Of a stretch of 64,000 nt of DNA, positions 44,042 to 53,382 are shown piece after piece. Where the stretch lies: assembly GCF_900101095.1 (NCBI RefSeq), contig NZ_FNFM01000003.1, forward strand, positions 124,001-188,000, read 5' to 3'. Both the position numbers and the translations under genes were made by a program. Each line of letters begins with the position of its first letter. Within the stretch, counting starts at the first letter, position 1. Source of the stretch: Actinopolyspora mzabensis. GTDB taxonomy: Bacteria > Actinomycetota > Actinomycetes > Mycobacteriales > Pseudonocardiaceae. Under the pieces are notes generated by a model that had not been told where the DNA came from, searched no databases, and saw only the letters and a program-made list of their open reading frames with translations.

Positions 44042-44311
44042 ATGATCGATTCGGTAGTCGTCACGTTCGGGAGGGCGCAGATGCGCGCGCAGTGGTTGGT
44101 CGAGGCGGGCAGCGGTACGGCAGCGGTGTACCTGAGCATGCCGGGCCTGCACGAACTGGAGATCCGGCAGGACGAGAACGTGCTGCGGGTGGACAGCGAC
44201 CAACTGCGACAGCTGTTGGACACGCTGTTCTGGCTGGACGAACTCCACGGCGCTGGCCTGCAGGAAGCCGCCGTCAACCTGTCCGAGCAGGCGGTCGTCA
44301 GGAGTGTTTGA
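44042..44311 (+). CDS. Hypothetical protein, 89 residues
   Basis: Small acidic protein starting at ATG 44042 or at an upstream GTG in the same frame. It reads VVVTFGRAQMRAQWLVEAGSGTAAVYLSMPGLHELEIRQDENVLRVDSDQLRQLLDTLFWL. It has no signal peptide, membrane helix or family I can name. It is divergent from the XRE/DUF397 pair, whose partner genes are often small and uncharacterised, so it may be the target of that regulator. Confidence 0.55.
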   Translation: MIDSVVVTFGRAQMRAQWLVEAGSGTAAVYLSMPGLHELEIRQDENVLRVDSDQLRQLLDTLFWLDELHGAGLQEAAVNLSEQAVVRSV

Positions 44312-44416
44312 TCGCTGTTCGCCACCCGCTCGATCTCGGTACTTCCGGAACGCGAGTAGCGGGGAGAGCGTCCTGATCGAGCCGTTACCGGAGACGGAGC
44401 GGGCAAGTTCGAGGTC

Positions 44417-45199
44417 TCACTCCGGCGCGATGCTCCTGGCGAGGTCGCGTACCCGCTCCGCCAACCGGTTCCGGTCGATCGGGGCGAAGGTGATCCACGC
44501 CCGCCCGCTGCGGAGGGTTTCCTCCATCAGGTACCAACCCCTGGTGGTGGCGAAGCAGTTGGTCACCACCGGGGCCCTGGAACGGTTGCCGCGCCGGTCC
44601 ATCCGCGCGGCTCCGAACTGGGCGTAGCCCACGCGTTCACCGCCCGCCATGTCGACCAGAGCGCTCGCGTCGTCGCGCCGCACTCCGCGGCGCAGCAGCG
44701 CCTCGCGCATCGCCCGATCGGAGTCACCGGCATCTGCCGCCGCCGCGTCGAGCTGGTCACTGGGCACCGACACCGCCTTACCCGGGCCGGGGTTCAGCTC
44801 GGGGAGCACCCCCACCACGGCCCGGTGCGGCGCGTCGTCGGTGCGCAGCTGGCGCAGGCGCACCACGCCGTCCTCCCGGACGGCCAGCGCCGAGCTGGCC
44901 GGGCCGTTCGCGGCCAACGCCGTCCGACGGTGCTCGCCCTCCTCGGACAGATAGCGATACACCAGGTCGAAGGAGTCACGGTAGCGGTCCAACGGGAAGA
45001 ACACCCCGGAGACGGCGTCCTCGGCGTCCCGGTTGCCGAAGCCGATCCGGCGCAGCTCCTCCCAGCTCCGCCGTTCGACATCACGCCGCTCCGATTCGGT
45101 GAGCCCTTCGGGCAGCACGTTCAGCAGGAGCGGTTTCGTGCCGAGCCGGAAGTGTTGCCAGGCGAGGTGGAACGCCTGTTCGGAAAGTTCGATGTTCAC
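44417..45199 (-). CDS. ESX secretion-associated EspG-like protein
   Basis: A 260-residue protein from GTG 45199 after a GGGGCAAGG site. The N-terminus VNIELSEQAFHLAWQHFRLGTKPLLLNV and the middle part RTALAANGPASSALAVREDGVVRLRQL match the EspG family, cytoplasmic chaperones that bind PE-PPE-type substrates of type VII secretion. It is last in a four-gene minus-strand cluster after the PPE-like gene, its probable client. Confidence 0.85.
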   Translation of the reverse strand: MNIELSEQAFHLAWQHFRLGTKPLLLNVLPEGLTESERRDVERRSWEELRRIGFGNRDAEDAVSGVFFPLDRYRDSFDLVYRYLSEEGEHRRTALAANGPASSALAVREDGVVRLRQLRTDDAPHRAVVGVLPELNPGPGKAVSVPSDQLDAAAADAGDSDRAMREALLRRGVRRDDASALVDMAGGERVGYAQFGAARMDRRGNRSRAPVVTNCFATTRGWYLMEETLRSGRAWITFAPIDRNRLAERVRDLARSIAPE

Positions 45200-45301
45200 C
45201 CTTGCCCCCGAAAGATCGCGACGCCGGAATTCCTCCCGGCGCCGCGACACACGTTGCTGGATCCGACGCGACGGTGCTCGACAGCCCGAGCGGAAACCTG
45301 A

Positions 45302-46561
45302 TCAGTCCTCGCCGATCACCGGTGGAGCGACGCGCGGCAGGTCACCGTCGAAGTAGCCGTAGTCACCGACGAGGTAACTCGGCGTCTCGTGCTCCTCGTC
45401 CTCCTCGCCCTGCTGGCCACGACCACGCGGCGCACCCGCCATACCACCGCGAGCGTTCCCCGCTCCGGAGGAGGCGCCGCTCGTCGCGGCGGAAGCGGTG
45501 GACGGGCGCGCGAGCCCCGACTGCCCACCCGGGCCGAGGGAACGGCCGCCGAGACCGGCGGAACCCCGGCCACCCGCTCCGGAACCGGTTGCACTGCCCG
45601 AGCCGCCCGCGAGCGAACCGAGACCGCGTATCGGGATCCGGCTGCCGGGAGCGCGTCCGGTCCCGCCCGCGACGCCGGAACCACCCGGCGTGCGACCGTT
45701 GCCCGAACCACCTCCGGCGCCGCCGCCCGGAGCGCCGGACTGCCCCGGCCGATATCCGGGGGAGCCGCCTTCCGGCGGGCGCTGCCACGCGGATTGACTG
45801 CCCGCGGGCTGGTTGATCCCCGAACCGCCCCGGCCCGCCGACTGGCCCGAAGTGCCGTTGCCTGCCGTGCCGGTGCCGTGCGCGCCGCCCGAAGTGTCCA
45901 GCGAGCCGCTCCAGGAGCTGCGGGTGCCCGCGGCAGCGCCGCTGCCCATGCCCCGGGAAGTGGCGAAGCCACCGACCTCGGGGTTCGATCCGGAGCGCAC
46001 GCCGGTTTCGACGCCGCCCGGCGGGGGAGCGGTGAACGTCGGGGTCGCGCTGACGGTGCTCTGCGAGGCGGTGTCGTAGGATTTGAACGCCGTGACCGCG
46101 TCCTGCCGCAGCTTCTCGTTGTGCGCCAACGCCTGCTCGTTGTCGGTCTTGCCGCCGGTGAGGCCTGCCCAGGCCTGCCCGAGGAAGTTCTCCTCCGGGA
46201 CGGGCTTCTCCTCGGACGCGGCGGGAACGGAGGAGTACACCCTGCTGAAGGCCTGGCCCTGCTCCTCCAGCCGCACCGCCTCGGCCGTGGCGTTGTCGGC
46301 CGCGACCTCGGTCCACAGCACCACCGGCGACATGGCGCTCTGCATGGCCTCCTGGCCCTTGGACTGGTTCACGGCCCCGGCCCGCTTCAGCCTGTCCTTG
46401 ATCTCGGTGGCCAGCTCGCGCATGTACCGCTCCTCGGCACGCCAGCGGCTGCTCTTCTCGTGGAGCGCCTCGGCTCCCTTACCGCTGTTGACCCAGGAGC
46501 GCATCTGCTCCAGCTGCGCCCCGTCGAGATTGGACGGCGGCAGCGTGCGTCTGTCCCCCAT
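45302..46561 (-). CDS. PPE/WXG100-like type VII substrate with Gly-rich tail
   Basis: A 419-residue protein; ATG 46561 follows GGGGAG. Residues 1-about 165 are helical (LEQMRSWVNSGKGAEALHEKSSRWRAEERYMRELATEIKDRL and VNQSKGQEAMQSAMSPVVLWTEVA), the layout of actinomycete PPE-like proteins. Then comes a Pro/Thr linker and about 200 residues of Gly/Ser/Ala low complexity, and a conserved end TPSYLVGDYGYFDGDLPRVAPPVIGED. It is probably exported by an ESX system encoded elsewhere, with the downstream EspG as chaperone. Confidence 0.8.
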   Translation of the reverse strand: MGDRRTLPPSNLDGAQLEQMRSWVNSGKGAEALHEKSSRWRAEERYMRELATEIKDRLKRAGAVNQSKGQEAMQSAMSPVVLWTEVAADNATAEAVRLEEQGQAFSRVYSSVPAASEEKPVPEENFLGQAWAGLTGGKTDNEQALAHNEKLRQDAVTAFKSYDTASQSTVSATPTFTAPPPGGVETGVRSGSNPEVGGFATSRGMGSGAAAGTRSSWSGSLDTSGGAHGTGTAGNGTSGQSAGRGGSGINQPAGSQSAWQRPPEGGSPGYRPGQSGAPGGGAGGGSGNGRTPGGSGVAGGTGRAPGSRIPIRGLGSLAGGSGSATGSGAGGRGSAGLGGRSLGPGGQSGLARPSTASAATSGASSGAGNARGGMAGAPRGRGQQGEEDEEHETPSYLVGDYGYFDGDLPRVAPPVIGED

Positions 46562-46576
46562 GATTCTGAGCTCCCC

Positions 46577-47167
46577 TCAGGCTTCGGGCAGGTTCTTGAT
46601 CGCGGCTTCGGCGAACTTGGTGAAAATCGGGCACGGATCGGGGCGGTTCTCGCCAGGCCGTACTTGGCCGTTGACCAGTAGAAAACCGTCTTCAGCGACA
46701 TCGACAGCGATGTAGCAACCGATTCCACTTATATTTGCCGCGTAAGCAGGGTAATTATTGATTTCTGTTTTTTCGCCGCCGGGATGCGTCTCTATAGCCT
46801 CTGAGATGGTTCGTTCGAAGTCAGGTGCCACAAATACTCGCCATCCTGAATTGGACCCTGCTTTCCCTTTTTGGTAGCTGCACCCTTGCTGTCCCTCTGA
46901 TGTGCGAGGGTAAGGAGTCCGGTCGGTACCGAGCTTCAGTGCCTGTTGCTTCGTGATGACGGTGCAGGGGTCGGCGATGTCGAGGGATTTGGCGGGTGCG
47001 GTGCGTTCCGGCAGACTCACCCCGGCGCCGCCGCTGGTGCTGGTGGGTGCGCTCGTGCCGGTGTCGGTGGTTTCTTGCGCCGCTTGGCCGGTCTGACCAC
47101 CGCTACATCCGGCGAGCAGCAGCAGTCCGGCTGCCAGGGAGATTCCCGTGGTGACGGTGTTACGCAT
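46577..47167 (-). CDS. DUF3558 lipoprotein
   Basis: A 196-residue lipoprotein: signal MRNTVTTGISLAAGLLLLAGC with the lipobox Cys21, then a Thr/Ser-rich linker and the DUF3558 domain (DPCTVITKQQALKLG, GCSYQKG, VFVAPDF, YPAYAANISGIGCYIAVDV). Four cysteines in the mature part probably form disulfides. The family often sits beside ESX substrates. The DNA between about 46700 and 46930 uses many A/T-ending codons, unlike its neighbours. The start overlaps the upstream gene by eight bases. Confidence 0.85.
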   Translation of the reverse strand: MRNTVTTGISLAAGLLLLAGCSGGQTGQAAQETTDTGTSAPTSTSGGAGVSLPERTAPAKSLDIADPCTVITKQQALKLGTDRTPYPRTSEGQQGCSYQKGKAGSNSGWRVFVAPDFERTISEAIETHPGGEKTEINNYPAYAANISGIGCYIAVDVAEDGFLLVNGQVRPGENRPDPCPIFTKFAEAAIKNLPEA

Positions 47168-47711
47168 TCCGCATCTCCCGGTCGAAGTTGTCGGCGGCGT
47201 TGGCGTCGTCGGTGCGGGTCTGTTCTGCGCTGGAGCGCAGGCTCGCGGCGGTGTCGTTGAACACCTTCGCGAGTTTCAGGTAGTTGGGCATGTACGAGCG
47301 GTCGTCCCCGGAAGCGACTTCGCCGTGAATCGAAGCGGCACCGGTACTGACTGGGTCGGTGCCTGGCGCAGGGACCATCCCCAGATTTTGAACATCTACC
47401 GACCTTTCTTCCAATTCTTGTGCTTTCTCCTCGAAGAAACCCGCCAGCGCGTCGACCTCGTCGGGGTCGACGACCATGCGCGTGTTGTCGCTGATGGCCT
47501 GGGCCAGTTCCGCCTTGGTGCTGGCGCGTTCCTTGATCCGCGCGATGTCGGCGATCTCCTCGGCGAGTCCGGGGCCGGGGAACAGCATGCTGGTGGCCAC
47601 GTCCTGCATCTCGGCGTCCAGCGCCGCCTGGTCCGCGGCGTCCATTCCCGATTGGCCGCCGGCCTCGTTCGTTCCCCCCGCGTTCGACTGGCTGTTCTCC
47701 TCGTCGGCCAC
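47160..47711 (-). CDS. Type VII-linked helical protein (WXG100/EspC-like)
   Basis: A 183-residue protein from GTG 47711, directly after a GGGGGAA site; a GTG at 47729 is the alternative. After an acidic, disordered N-terminus it is mainly helical, with KAELAQAISDNTRMVVDPDEVDALAGFFEEKAQELEER resembling the EspC/DUF2580-like proteins found with PE/PPE-type genes. Ends in a predicted helix LRSSAEQTRTDDANAADNFDREMR. First gene of the type VII cluster, overlapping the lipoprotein gene. Confidence 0.65.
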   Translation of the reverse strand: MADEENSQSNAGGTNEAGGQSGMDAADQAALDAEMQDVATSMLFPGPGLAEEIADIARIKERASTKAELAQAISDNTRMVVDPDEVDALAGFFEEKAQELEERSVDVQNLGMVPAPGTDPVSTGAASIHGEVASGDDRSYMPNYLKLAKVFNDTAASLRSSAEQTRTDDANAADNFDREMRNA

Positions 47712-47963
47712 GCTTCCCCCTGTACTCACTCGGTCGTGCGATGCTCTCGCCCGGCGGCATGATCACTTGCCCATCCGGAACTTACCGCACCGCGCATCCC
47801 GCGTGGGCCGGGTTCAGTACATCCGGCGAAGCGAGCCGTGCTCTTCATACGTCCGTGCGAGCGGAGCGTCATCGGACCAGCGCCGGGCACAGCGCTCGCG
47901 GTTGCGCCGGCTTCTCGTCGGGCGCAGCATCGGCGGCAACGTGTCGGGAGTTGGTGATCGGCT

Positions 47964-50900
47964 ATGCGGGAATGGCTGCGCTGGCCCGTGCTGCGCCAGT
48001 TGACGGGGTCCGACCCGCTCGGTCGTGGCCGGGCGGCCCGTTCCGCCGAGACCGACCGCGAGTACGCCCGCACCGAGGACGCCGAGGCGGTGGTCGGGTC
48101 GGTGTGCCCTTACTGCGCCGTGGGCTGTGCCCAGCGCGTGTACGTGCGGGACGGCGCCGTCACCCAGATCGAAGGCGATCCCGACTCCCCGGTGAGCCGG
48201 GGCAGGCTCTGTCCGAAGGGTTCGGCCAGCCGCTCGTTGGTGACCTCGCCTGATAGGCAGACGAGGGTCGCCTATCGGCGACCGTACGGCACCGAGTGGG
48301 AGGAACTGGATCTCGACACCGCGGTCGACATGATCGCCGACCGGGTGATCCGCACCCGGGACGAGACCTGGCAGGAGACCGATTCGGACGGTACGCGGCT
48401 GCGTCGAACCATGGGAATCGCGAGCCTGGGCGGGGCCACGCTGGACAATGAGGAAAACTACCTCATGAAGAAGCTCTACACCGCCCTCGGCGCCATCCAG
48501 ATCGAGAACCAGGCCCGCATTTGACACTCCTCCACGGTTCCCGGTCTGGGAACCTCGTTCGGCCGTGGTGGGGCCACAACCTTCCAGCAGGACCTCCGTA
48601 ACTCCGATTGCATCGTGATTCAGGGGTCCAACATGGCCGAAGCACACCCGGTCGGCTTTCAGTGGGTGATGGAAGCCAAACGGCGCGGGGCGAAGATCAT
48701 CCACGTCGACCCCCGGTTCACCCGCACCTCGGCGATGGCCGACACTTTCGTCCCGCTGCGCGCGGGCAGCGACATCGCCTTTCTCGGTGGGCTGATCAAC
48801 CACGTGCTGCGGGGTGGGCACTACTTCCACGAGTACGTGGCCGCCTACACCAACGCGGCCACGATCGTCGACGAGTCCTTCGCCGACACCGAGGATCTCG
48901 ACGGGGTGTTCTCCGGCTTCACCGGAAGTGGTTACGACGAGACCAGCTGGTACTACCAGGGAGCGCGGGTCAACCCGGCCGCGGGCGAGCGCGACCAGTG
49001 GCACGACGTTTTCGGTTCACCCGAGCACGACCGAGCCACCTCGGAGGAGGAGTCGGCGCGTCGTGCGGAGCCGGAGACGGACCCGAGCCTGACCCACCCC
49101 CGGTGCGTGTTCCAGATCCTCAAGCGCCACTTCGCCCGCTACACCCCGGAGCTCGTGGAGCAGCTGTGCGGGATCGACCAGGAGCGTTTCCACGAGGTGG
49201 CCGAGGCGCTGGTCGCCAACTCGGGAAGGGAGCGCACCACCGCCTTCGCCTACGCGGTGGGCTGGACCCACCACACGGTGGGGGTGCAGTACATCCGGGC
49301 CGCCTCGATCCTGCAGTTGCTGCTCGGCAACATCGGCAGACCCGGCGGTGGGATTCTCGCGCTGCGCGGCCACGCCAGCATCCAGGGTTCGACCGACATC
49401 CCCACGCTGTTCGACCTGCTGCCCGGCTACATCCCGATGCCGCGAGCACACCCGAACCTCTCGCTGGACGAGTTCGTGGCCACCAACGCCGCCGACAAGG
49501 GGTACTGGGGCAACATCCGCGACTACGTCGTCAGCCTGCTCAAAGCCTGGTGGGGTGAGTACGCCACCGCCGAGAACGATTTCCGGTTCGATCATCTGCC
49601 CAGGCTCACCGGCGACCACGGCACTTTCCAGACCGTGATCGACCAGATCGAGGGGAGGGTGCGTGGCTACTTCGTCGTCGGCGAGAACCCGGCCGTGGGC
49701 ACCGCCAACGCGCACCAGCAGCGCATGGGGCTGGCGAATCTGGACTGGCTGGTGGTGCGCGATCTGAACATGATCGAGACGGCCACGTTCTGGCGGAATG
49801 GTCCGGAGATCGAGAACGGCGAGACGAGTCCCTCCGAGATCGGCACCGAGGTGTTCTTCCTGCCCGCCGCAGCGCACACCGAGAAGGACGGTACCTTCAC
49901 CAACACCCAGCGCATGCTGCAGTGGCACCACAAGGCGGTCGAACCGCTCGACGACCAGCGCAGCGACCTGTGGTTCTTCTACCACCTGGGGCTGCGGATC
50001 AAGTCCAAACTCGCGGCCCGACGATTCGAACGGGACGCGCGACAGCGGGAACGCGACCGCCCCGTGCTGGAGCTGACCTGGGACTACCCCACCGAAGGGG
50101 ATCTCGCCGAACCGAGTGCGGACGCCGTGCTCCGCGAGATCAACGGCACCGATGCCGAGGGGCGGGCACTGTCCTCCTACACCCGGCTGCGCTCCGACGG
50201 TTCCACACGTGCGGGGTGCTGGATCTACTGCGGCGTCTACGCGGGTGAGATCAATCGGGCCGCACGGCGTGAACCGGGGGAGCAGCAGTCCTGGGTGGCT
50301 CCCGAGTGGGGCTGGTCCTGGCCCGCCAACCGGCGGATCCTGTACAACCGCGCCGCCGCCGACCCCGCGGGCGCGCCGTGGAGCGAGCGCAAGGCTTACG
50401 TGTGGTGGGACGCCGAACAGCGGCGCTGGACCGGCCACGACGTGCCCGACGTCGACGTGGCCAAGCCTCCCGATTACGAGCCCGCCGCCGACGCGCACGG
50501 TCCCGACGCGCTGCGCGGCACCGATCCCTTCATCATGCAGGGTGACGGGCTCGGCTGGCTGTACGCCCCCGCGGGGTTGCACGACGGGCCGCTGCCCACC
50601 CACTACGAACCACAGGAATCACCACTGCGCAATACGCTGCATGCCACGCAGCGCAACCCGGCGCGGCGGCTTTACCACCGCCCGGAGAACCGATACCAAC
50701 CCAGCGGTGCCGAACCGGGAGCGGAGGTGTTCCCGTACGTGTTCACCACGTTCCGACTCACCGAGCACCACACGGCCGGTGGAATGAGCCGGTGGCTGCC
50801 ACACCTGGCCGAGCTGGCGCCCGCGATGTTCGTCGAGCTCTCCCCTGAGCTGGCCGTGGAGCGGGGACTGCGGCATCTCGGCTGGGCCACGGTGATCACC

Positions 50901-51287
50901 GCGCGCGGAGCGATCGAGGGACGCGTGCTGGTCACACCACGTATCCGGCCGTTGCGTTCGAACGGCAGGACGCTGCACCAGATCGGCATCCCGTGGCACT
51001 GGGGACCCAACGGGTTGACCACTGGTGACGCCGCCAACGAGTTGCTCAACGTCGCGTTGGACCCCACTGTGCACATCATGGAGACCAAGGCGGGAGCCTG
51101 CGACATCCGCCCCGGCAGGAGACCACGGGGGGTGGAGCTGCACAGGTTGATCGCCACCTACCGCGCTCGTGCGGGAATCACCGAGCACACCGGCGGCGAC
51201 GCTCCGCCCCCGGATAACGGGCTGCCGGAGAACGGTACGCGTCCCTCGGGAACGGACACGGTCGACGGAGGTGAGGATGAGTCCTGA
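47964..51287 (+). CDS. fdhA: Formate dehydrogenase catalytic subunit, selenoprotein (TGA read as Sec187)
   Basis: The frame from ATG 47964 meets TGA at 48522-48524 and continues without another stop to 51287, giving 1107 residues with selenocysteine at 187. Around the TGA the protein reads NQARI-Sec-HSSTVPGLGTSFGRGG, the active-site motif of molybdenum/tungsten formate dehydrogenases (Sec then catalytic His). The N-terminal [4Fe-4S] ligands are Cys48, Cys51, Cys55 and Cys83 (CPYCAVGC and GRLCPKG). The middle binds the bis-MGD cofactor (MQGSNMAEAHP-like segment, GGATLDNEENY), and the C-terminal domain (IRPLRSNGRTLHQIGIPWHWG) completes the DMSO-reductase fold. No Tat signal is evident, so the enzyme may be cytoplasmic. 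It oxidises formate to CO2. First of three overlapping genes. Confidence 0.95.
48522..48567 (+). promoter_or_regulatory. Bacterial SECIS element of fdhA
   Basis: Directly after TGA, a helix forms between CTCCTCCACGG (48527-48537) and CCGTGGTGGGG downstream, topped by a perfect 7-bp hairpin GGTTCCC (48536-48542) / GGGAACC (48548-48554) with loop GGTCT. The loop sequence and its distance of 18 bases from the UGA are the same as in the E. coli fdhF SECIS that SelB recognises. The two helix options share bases, so one of them dominates. Confidence 0.85.
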
Positions 51288-52287
51288 CAGGCCGTCCGAG
51301 CACCCGCTCTTCGAGCTCGAACGCTCGATGCGAACCGGCGAGCACGCCCGGGAAACGGCACCGGAACCAGCGGTGGGGTCCTCGAACGGTAACCGACTCA
51401 GCGGCCCGTTGGCAGATCCCAGCGCCGAGGCGGGCTATTCGGAGCAGCATCCCGATCGGATGGGGTTTTTCACCGACACCAGCGTGTGCATCGGGTGCAA
51501 GGCCTGCGAGGTCGCCTGCAAGGAGTGGAACCTGCTGGAAGAGGACGGGCTGGAACTTACCGGCATGTCCTACGACAACACCACCGACCTCGGAGCCACC
51601 ACCTGGCGGCACGTGGCATTCGTCGAACAGCGCATCGACCTCTCCACGCGCGCCCGCGTGGATATCGGAATGCCCGGGATGGGGCCCCCGGAAACGGCCA
51701 CGGAAGAGGTCGCGGGCTCCGAGGTGCGGTGGCTGATGTCCTCCGACGTCTGCAAGCACTGCACGCACGCCGCCTGCCTGGACGTGTGTCCGACGGGAGC
51801 GTTGATCCGCAGCGAGTACGGCACGGTCGTGGTGCAGGACGACGTGTGCAACGGATGTGGTTACTGCGTCCCGGCCTGTCCCTACGGAGTGATCGACATC
51901 CATCCCGAGAACGGCGGCGCGTTCAAGTGCACCCTGTGCCAGGACCGACTCGGCTCGGGAATGACCCCGGCCTGTGCCACCGCCTGTCCCACCGAGTCCA
52001 TCCAGTACGGTCCGCTCGACCAGTTGCGGGAGCGGGCCGAGCAACGCCTCGAACAGCTGCACGAGCAGGGAATCACCGAGGCCCGGCTCTACGGGCAGGA
52101 CCCCACCGACGGTGTGGGAGGTGACGGAGCCTTCTTCCTGCTGCTGGACGAACCCGAAGTGTACGGGCTGCCACCCGATCCGGTGGTCACCACCAGGGAT
52201 CTGCCCGCCATGGCCTGCTACGCCCTGGCCGCGGCCGCCACGGCGGCCGTGACCATCGCGAGCTGTTTCCTGGGAGGACGGCGTTGA
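51277..52287 (+). CDS. fdhB: Formate dehydrogenase iron-sulfur subunit
   Basis: A 336-residue protein; ATG 51277 overlaps the fdhA end by 11 bases. After an 60-residue N-terminal extension it has four ferredoxin-type cysteine groups: CIGCKACEVACKEWN, CKHCTHAACLDVCPTGAL, CNGCGYCVPACPYGV and CTLCQDRLGSGMTPACATACPTE. These hold four [4Fe-4S] clusters that pass electrons from the catalytic subunit to the membrane subunit, as in FdnH/FdoH. Near the C-terminus ACYALAAAATAAVTIASCFLGG forms a membrane anchor. Confidence 0.95.
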   Translation: MSPDRPSEHPLFELERSMRTGEHARETAPEPAVGSSNGNRLSGPLADPSAEAGYSEQHPDRMGFFTDTSVCIGCKACEVACKEWNLLEEDGLELTGMSYDNTTDLGATTWRHVAFVEQRIDLSTRARVDIGMPGMGPPETATEEVAGSEVRWLMSSDVCKHCTHAACLDVCPTGALIRSEYGTVVVQDDVCNGCGYCVPACPYGVIDIHPENGGAFKCTLCQDRLGSGMTPACATACPTESIQYGPLDQLRERAEQRLEQLHEQGITEARLYGQDPTDGVGGDGAFFLLLDEPEVYGLPPDPVVTTRDLPAMACYALAAAATAAVTIASCFLGGRR

Positions 52288-53231
52288 CCGGAAACGAACC
52301 CGCCGGGGCGACGGGAGCAGGCGCCGCCGAGGAGGCCGACGGGGAACGGGCGACCTTCCGGTCCTACTACGGCAGACCGATCATCAAGGAACCGACCTGG
52401 AAGGTTCCCGACGTGCCCGCCTACCTCTATCTGGGAGGCATGGCGGGCGCCTCGTCCGTCATGGGGGCACTCGCCCAGCTGCGTGGGTATTCCCGGCTGC
52501 GCCGGGTCGGGCTGCTCTGCGTGGCGGGAGGTTCCGGCGCCAGCGTGCTGGCGCTCATTCACGATCTCGGTCGGCCGTTGCGGTTTTTGAACATGTTGCG
52601 CGTGTTCAAACCCACCTCGCCGTTGAGCGTGGGATCCTGGATCCTCGCCCCGTTCTCCGCGCTCAGCGGCGCGGCCGCTGTCTTCGAGTTCACCGAGGTC
52701 GCCCGTCCGCTCGGCAACGCGGCAGCGTGGTGTGCGGCCTTGCTGGCCCCGGCCATGACGACCTACACCGCTGTGCTGCTCGCGGACACGGCGGTGCCGG
52801 GATGGCACGAGACGCGCCGTGAACTTCCCTTCGTGTTCGCCTTCAGCTCGGTCTCGGCGGCAGGCTCGCTGGGAACGATGTTGGCGCCACGCGCGGAGGC
52901 CGGGCCCGCGCGGCGCATGGCCCTGGTGGGCTCCCTCGGTGAACTCGTGGCGAGCCGCGTGCTGGAACACCGGGCGGGCAGAATCGCCGAGGTGTACCGC
53001 TCGGGTCGGGCGGGAAGCACGCTACGGGCGGCCCGGATCATGGCAACGGGGTGCGCTGTCGGTGCCGTGTTCGCCCGGCGCGGCACGAGCGCGGCGATTC
53101 TGGCCGGTCTCTGCGGTACGGCAGCCTCGATCGCCACTCGCTACGGAGTGTTCGAAGCCGGGCGGGAGTCCGCCCGCGATCCCTACTACACGGTGGTGCC
53201 GCAGCGGGAGGCTCGCCAGGTGGAGGAATGA
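52284..53231 (+). CDS. NrfD-type membrane subunit of formate dehydrogenase
   Basis: A 315-residue membrane protein starting at TTG 52284, overlapping the fdhB stop by four bases. After a hydrophilic N-terminus (YYGRPIIKEPTWKVPDVPAYLYLGGMAGASS, the NrfD opening) come about eight helices, with HDLGRPLRFLNMLRVFKPTSPLSVGSWIL typical of NrfD/PsrC quinone-binding proteins. It takes electrons from FdhB to menaquinone. In this group NrfD replaces the cytochrome b subunit of E. coli enzymes. Confidence 0.92.
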   Translation: MTGNEPAGATGAGAAEEADGERATFRSYYGRPIIKEPTWKVPDVPAYLYLGGMAGASSVMGALAQLRGYSRLRRVGLLCVAGGSGASVLALIHDLGRPLRFLNMLRVFKPTSPLSVGSWILAPFSALSGAAAVFEFTEVARPLGNAAAWCAALLAPAMTTYTAVLLADTAVPGWHETRRELPFVFAFSSVSAAGSLGTMLAPRAEAGPARRMALVGSLGELVASRVLEHRAGRIAEVYRSGRAGSTLRAARIMATGCAVGAVFARRGTSAAILAGLCGTAASIATRYGVFEAGRESARDPYYTVVPQREARQVEE

Positions 53232-53382
53232 GCTCCCGTGTGGTTCCGGCCTGCCCGGTAATCCGGATTGCGCTGCGAGACCGACTGAGATACCGGAGGA
53301 TGGGACGGGCAGTCACAGCCGTCCCGCCGCTGGACTCCGCTCCGACGGCCGCGGCGGGCCGCCAGCGAGGGAGGCGGACACC

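Noticed and set aside
48615-51287. A separate formate dehydrogenase gene starting after the TGA
   Set aside because: The GTG at 48615 has no ribosome site and the frame is continuous with the upstream part; TGA is in the Sec position with a SECIS downstream.
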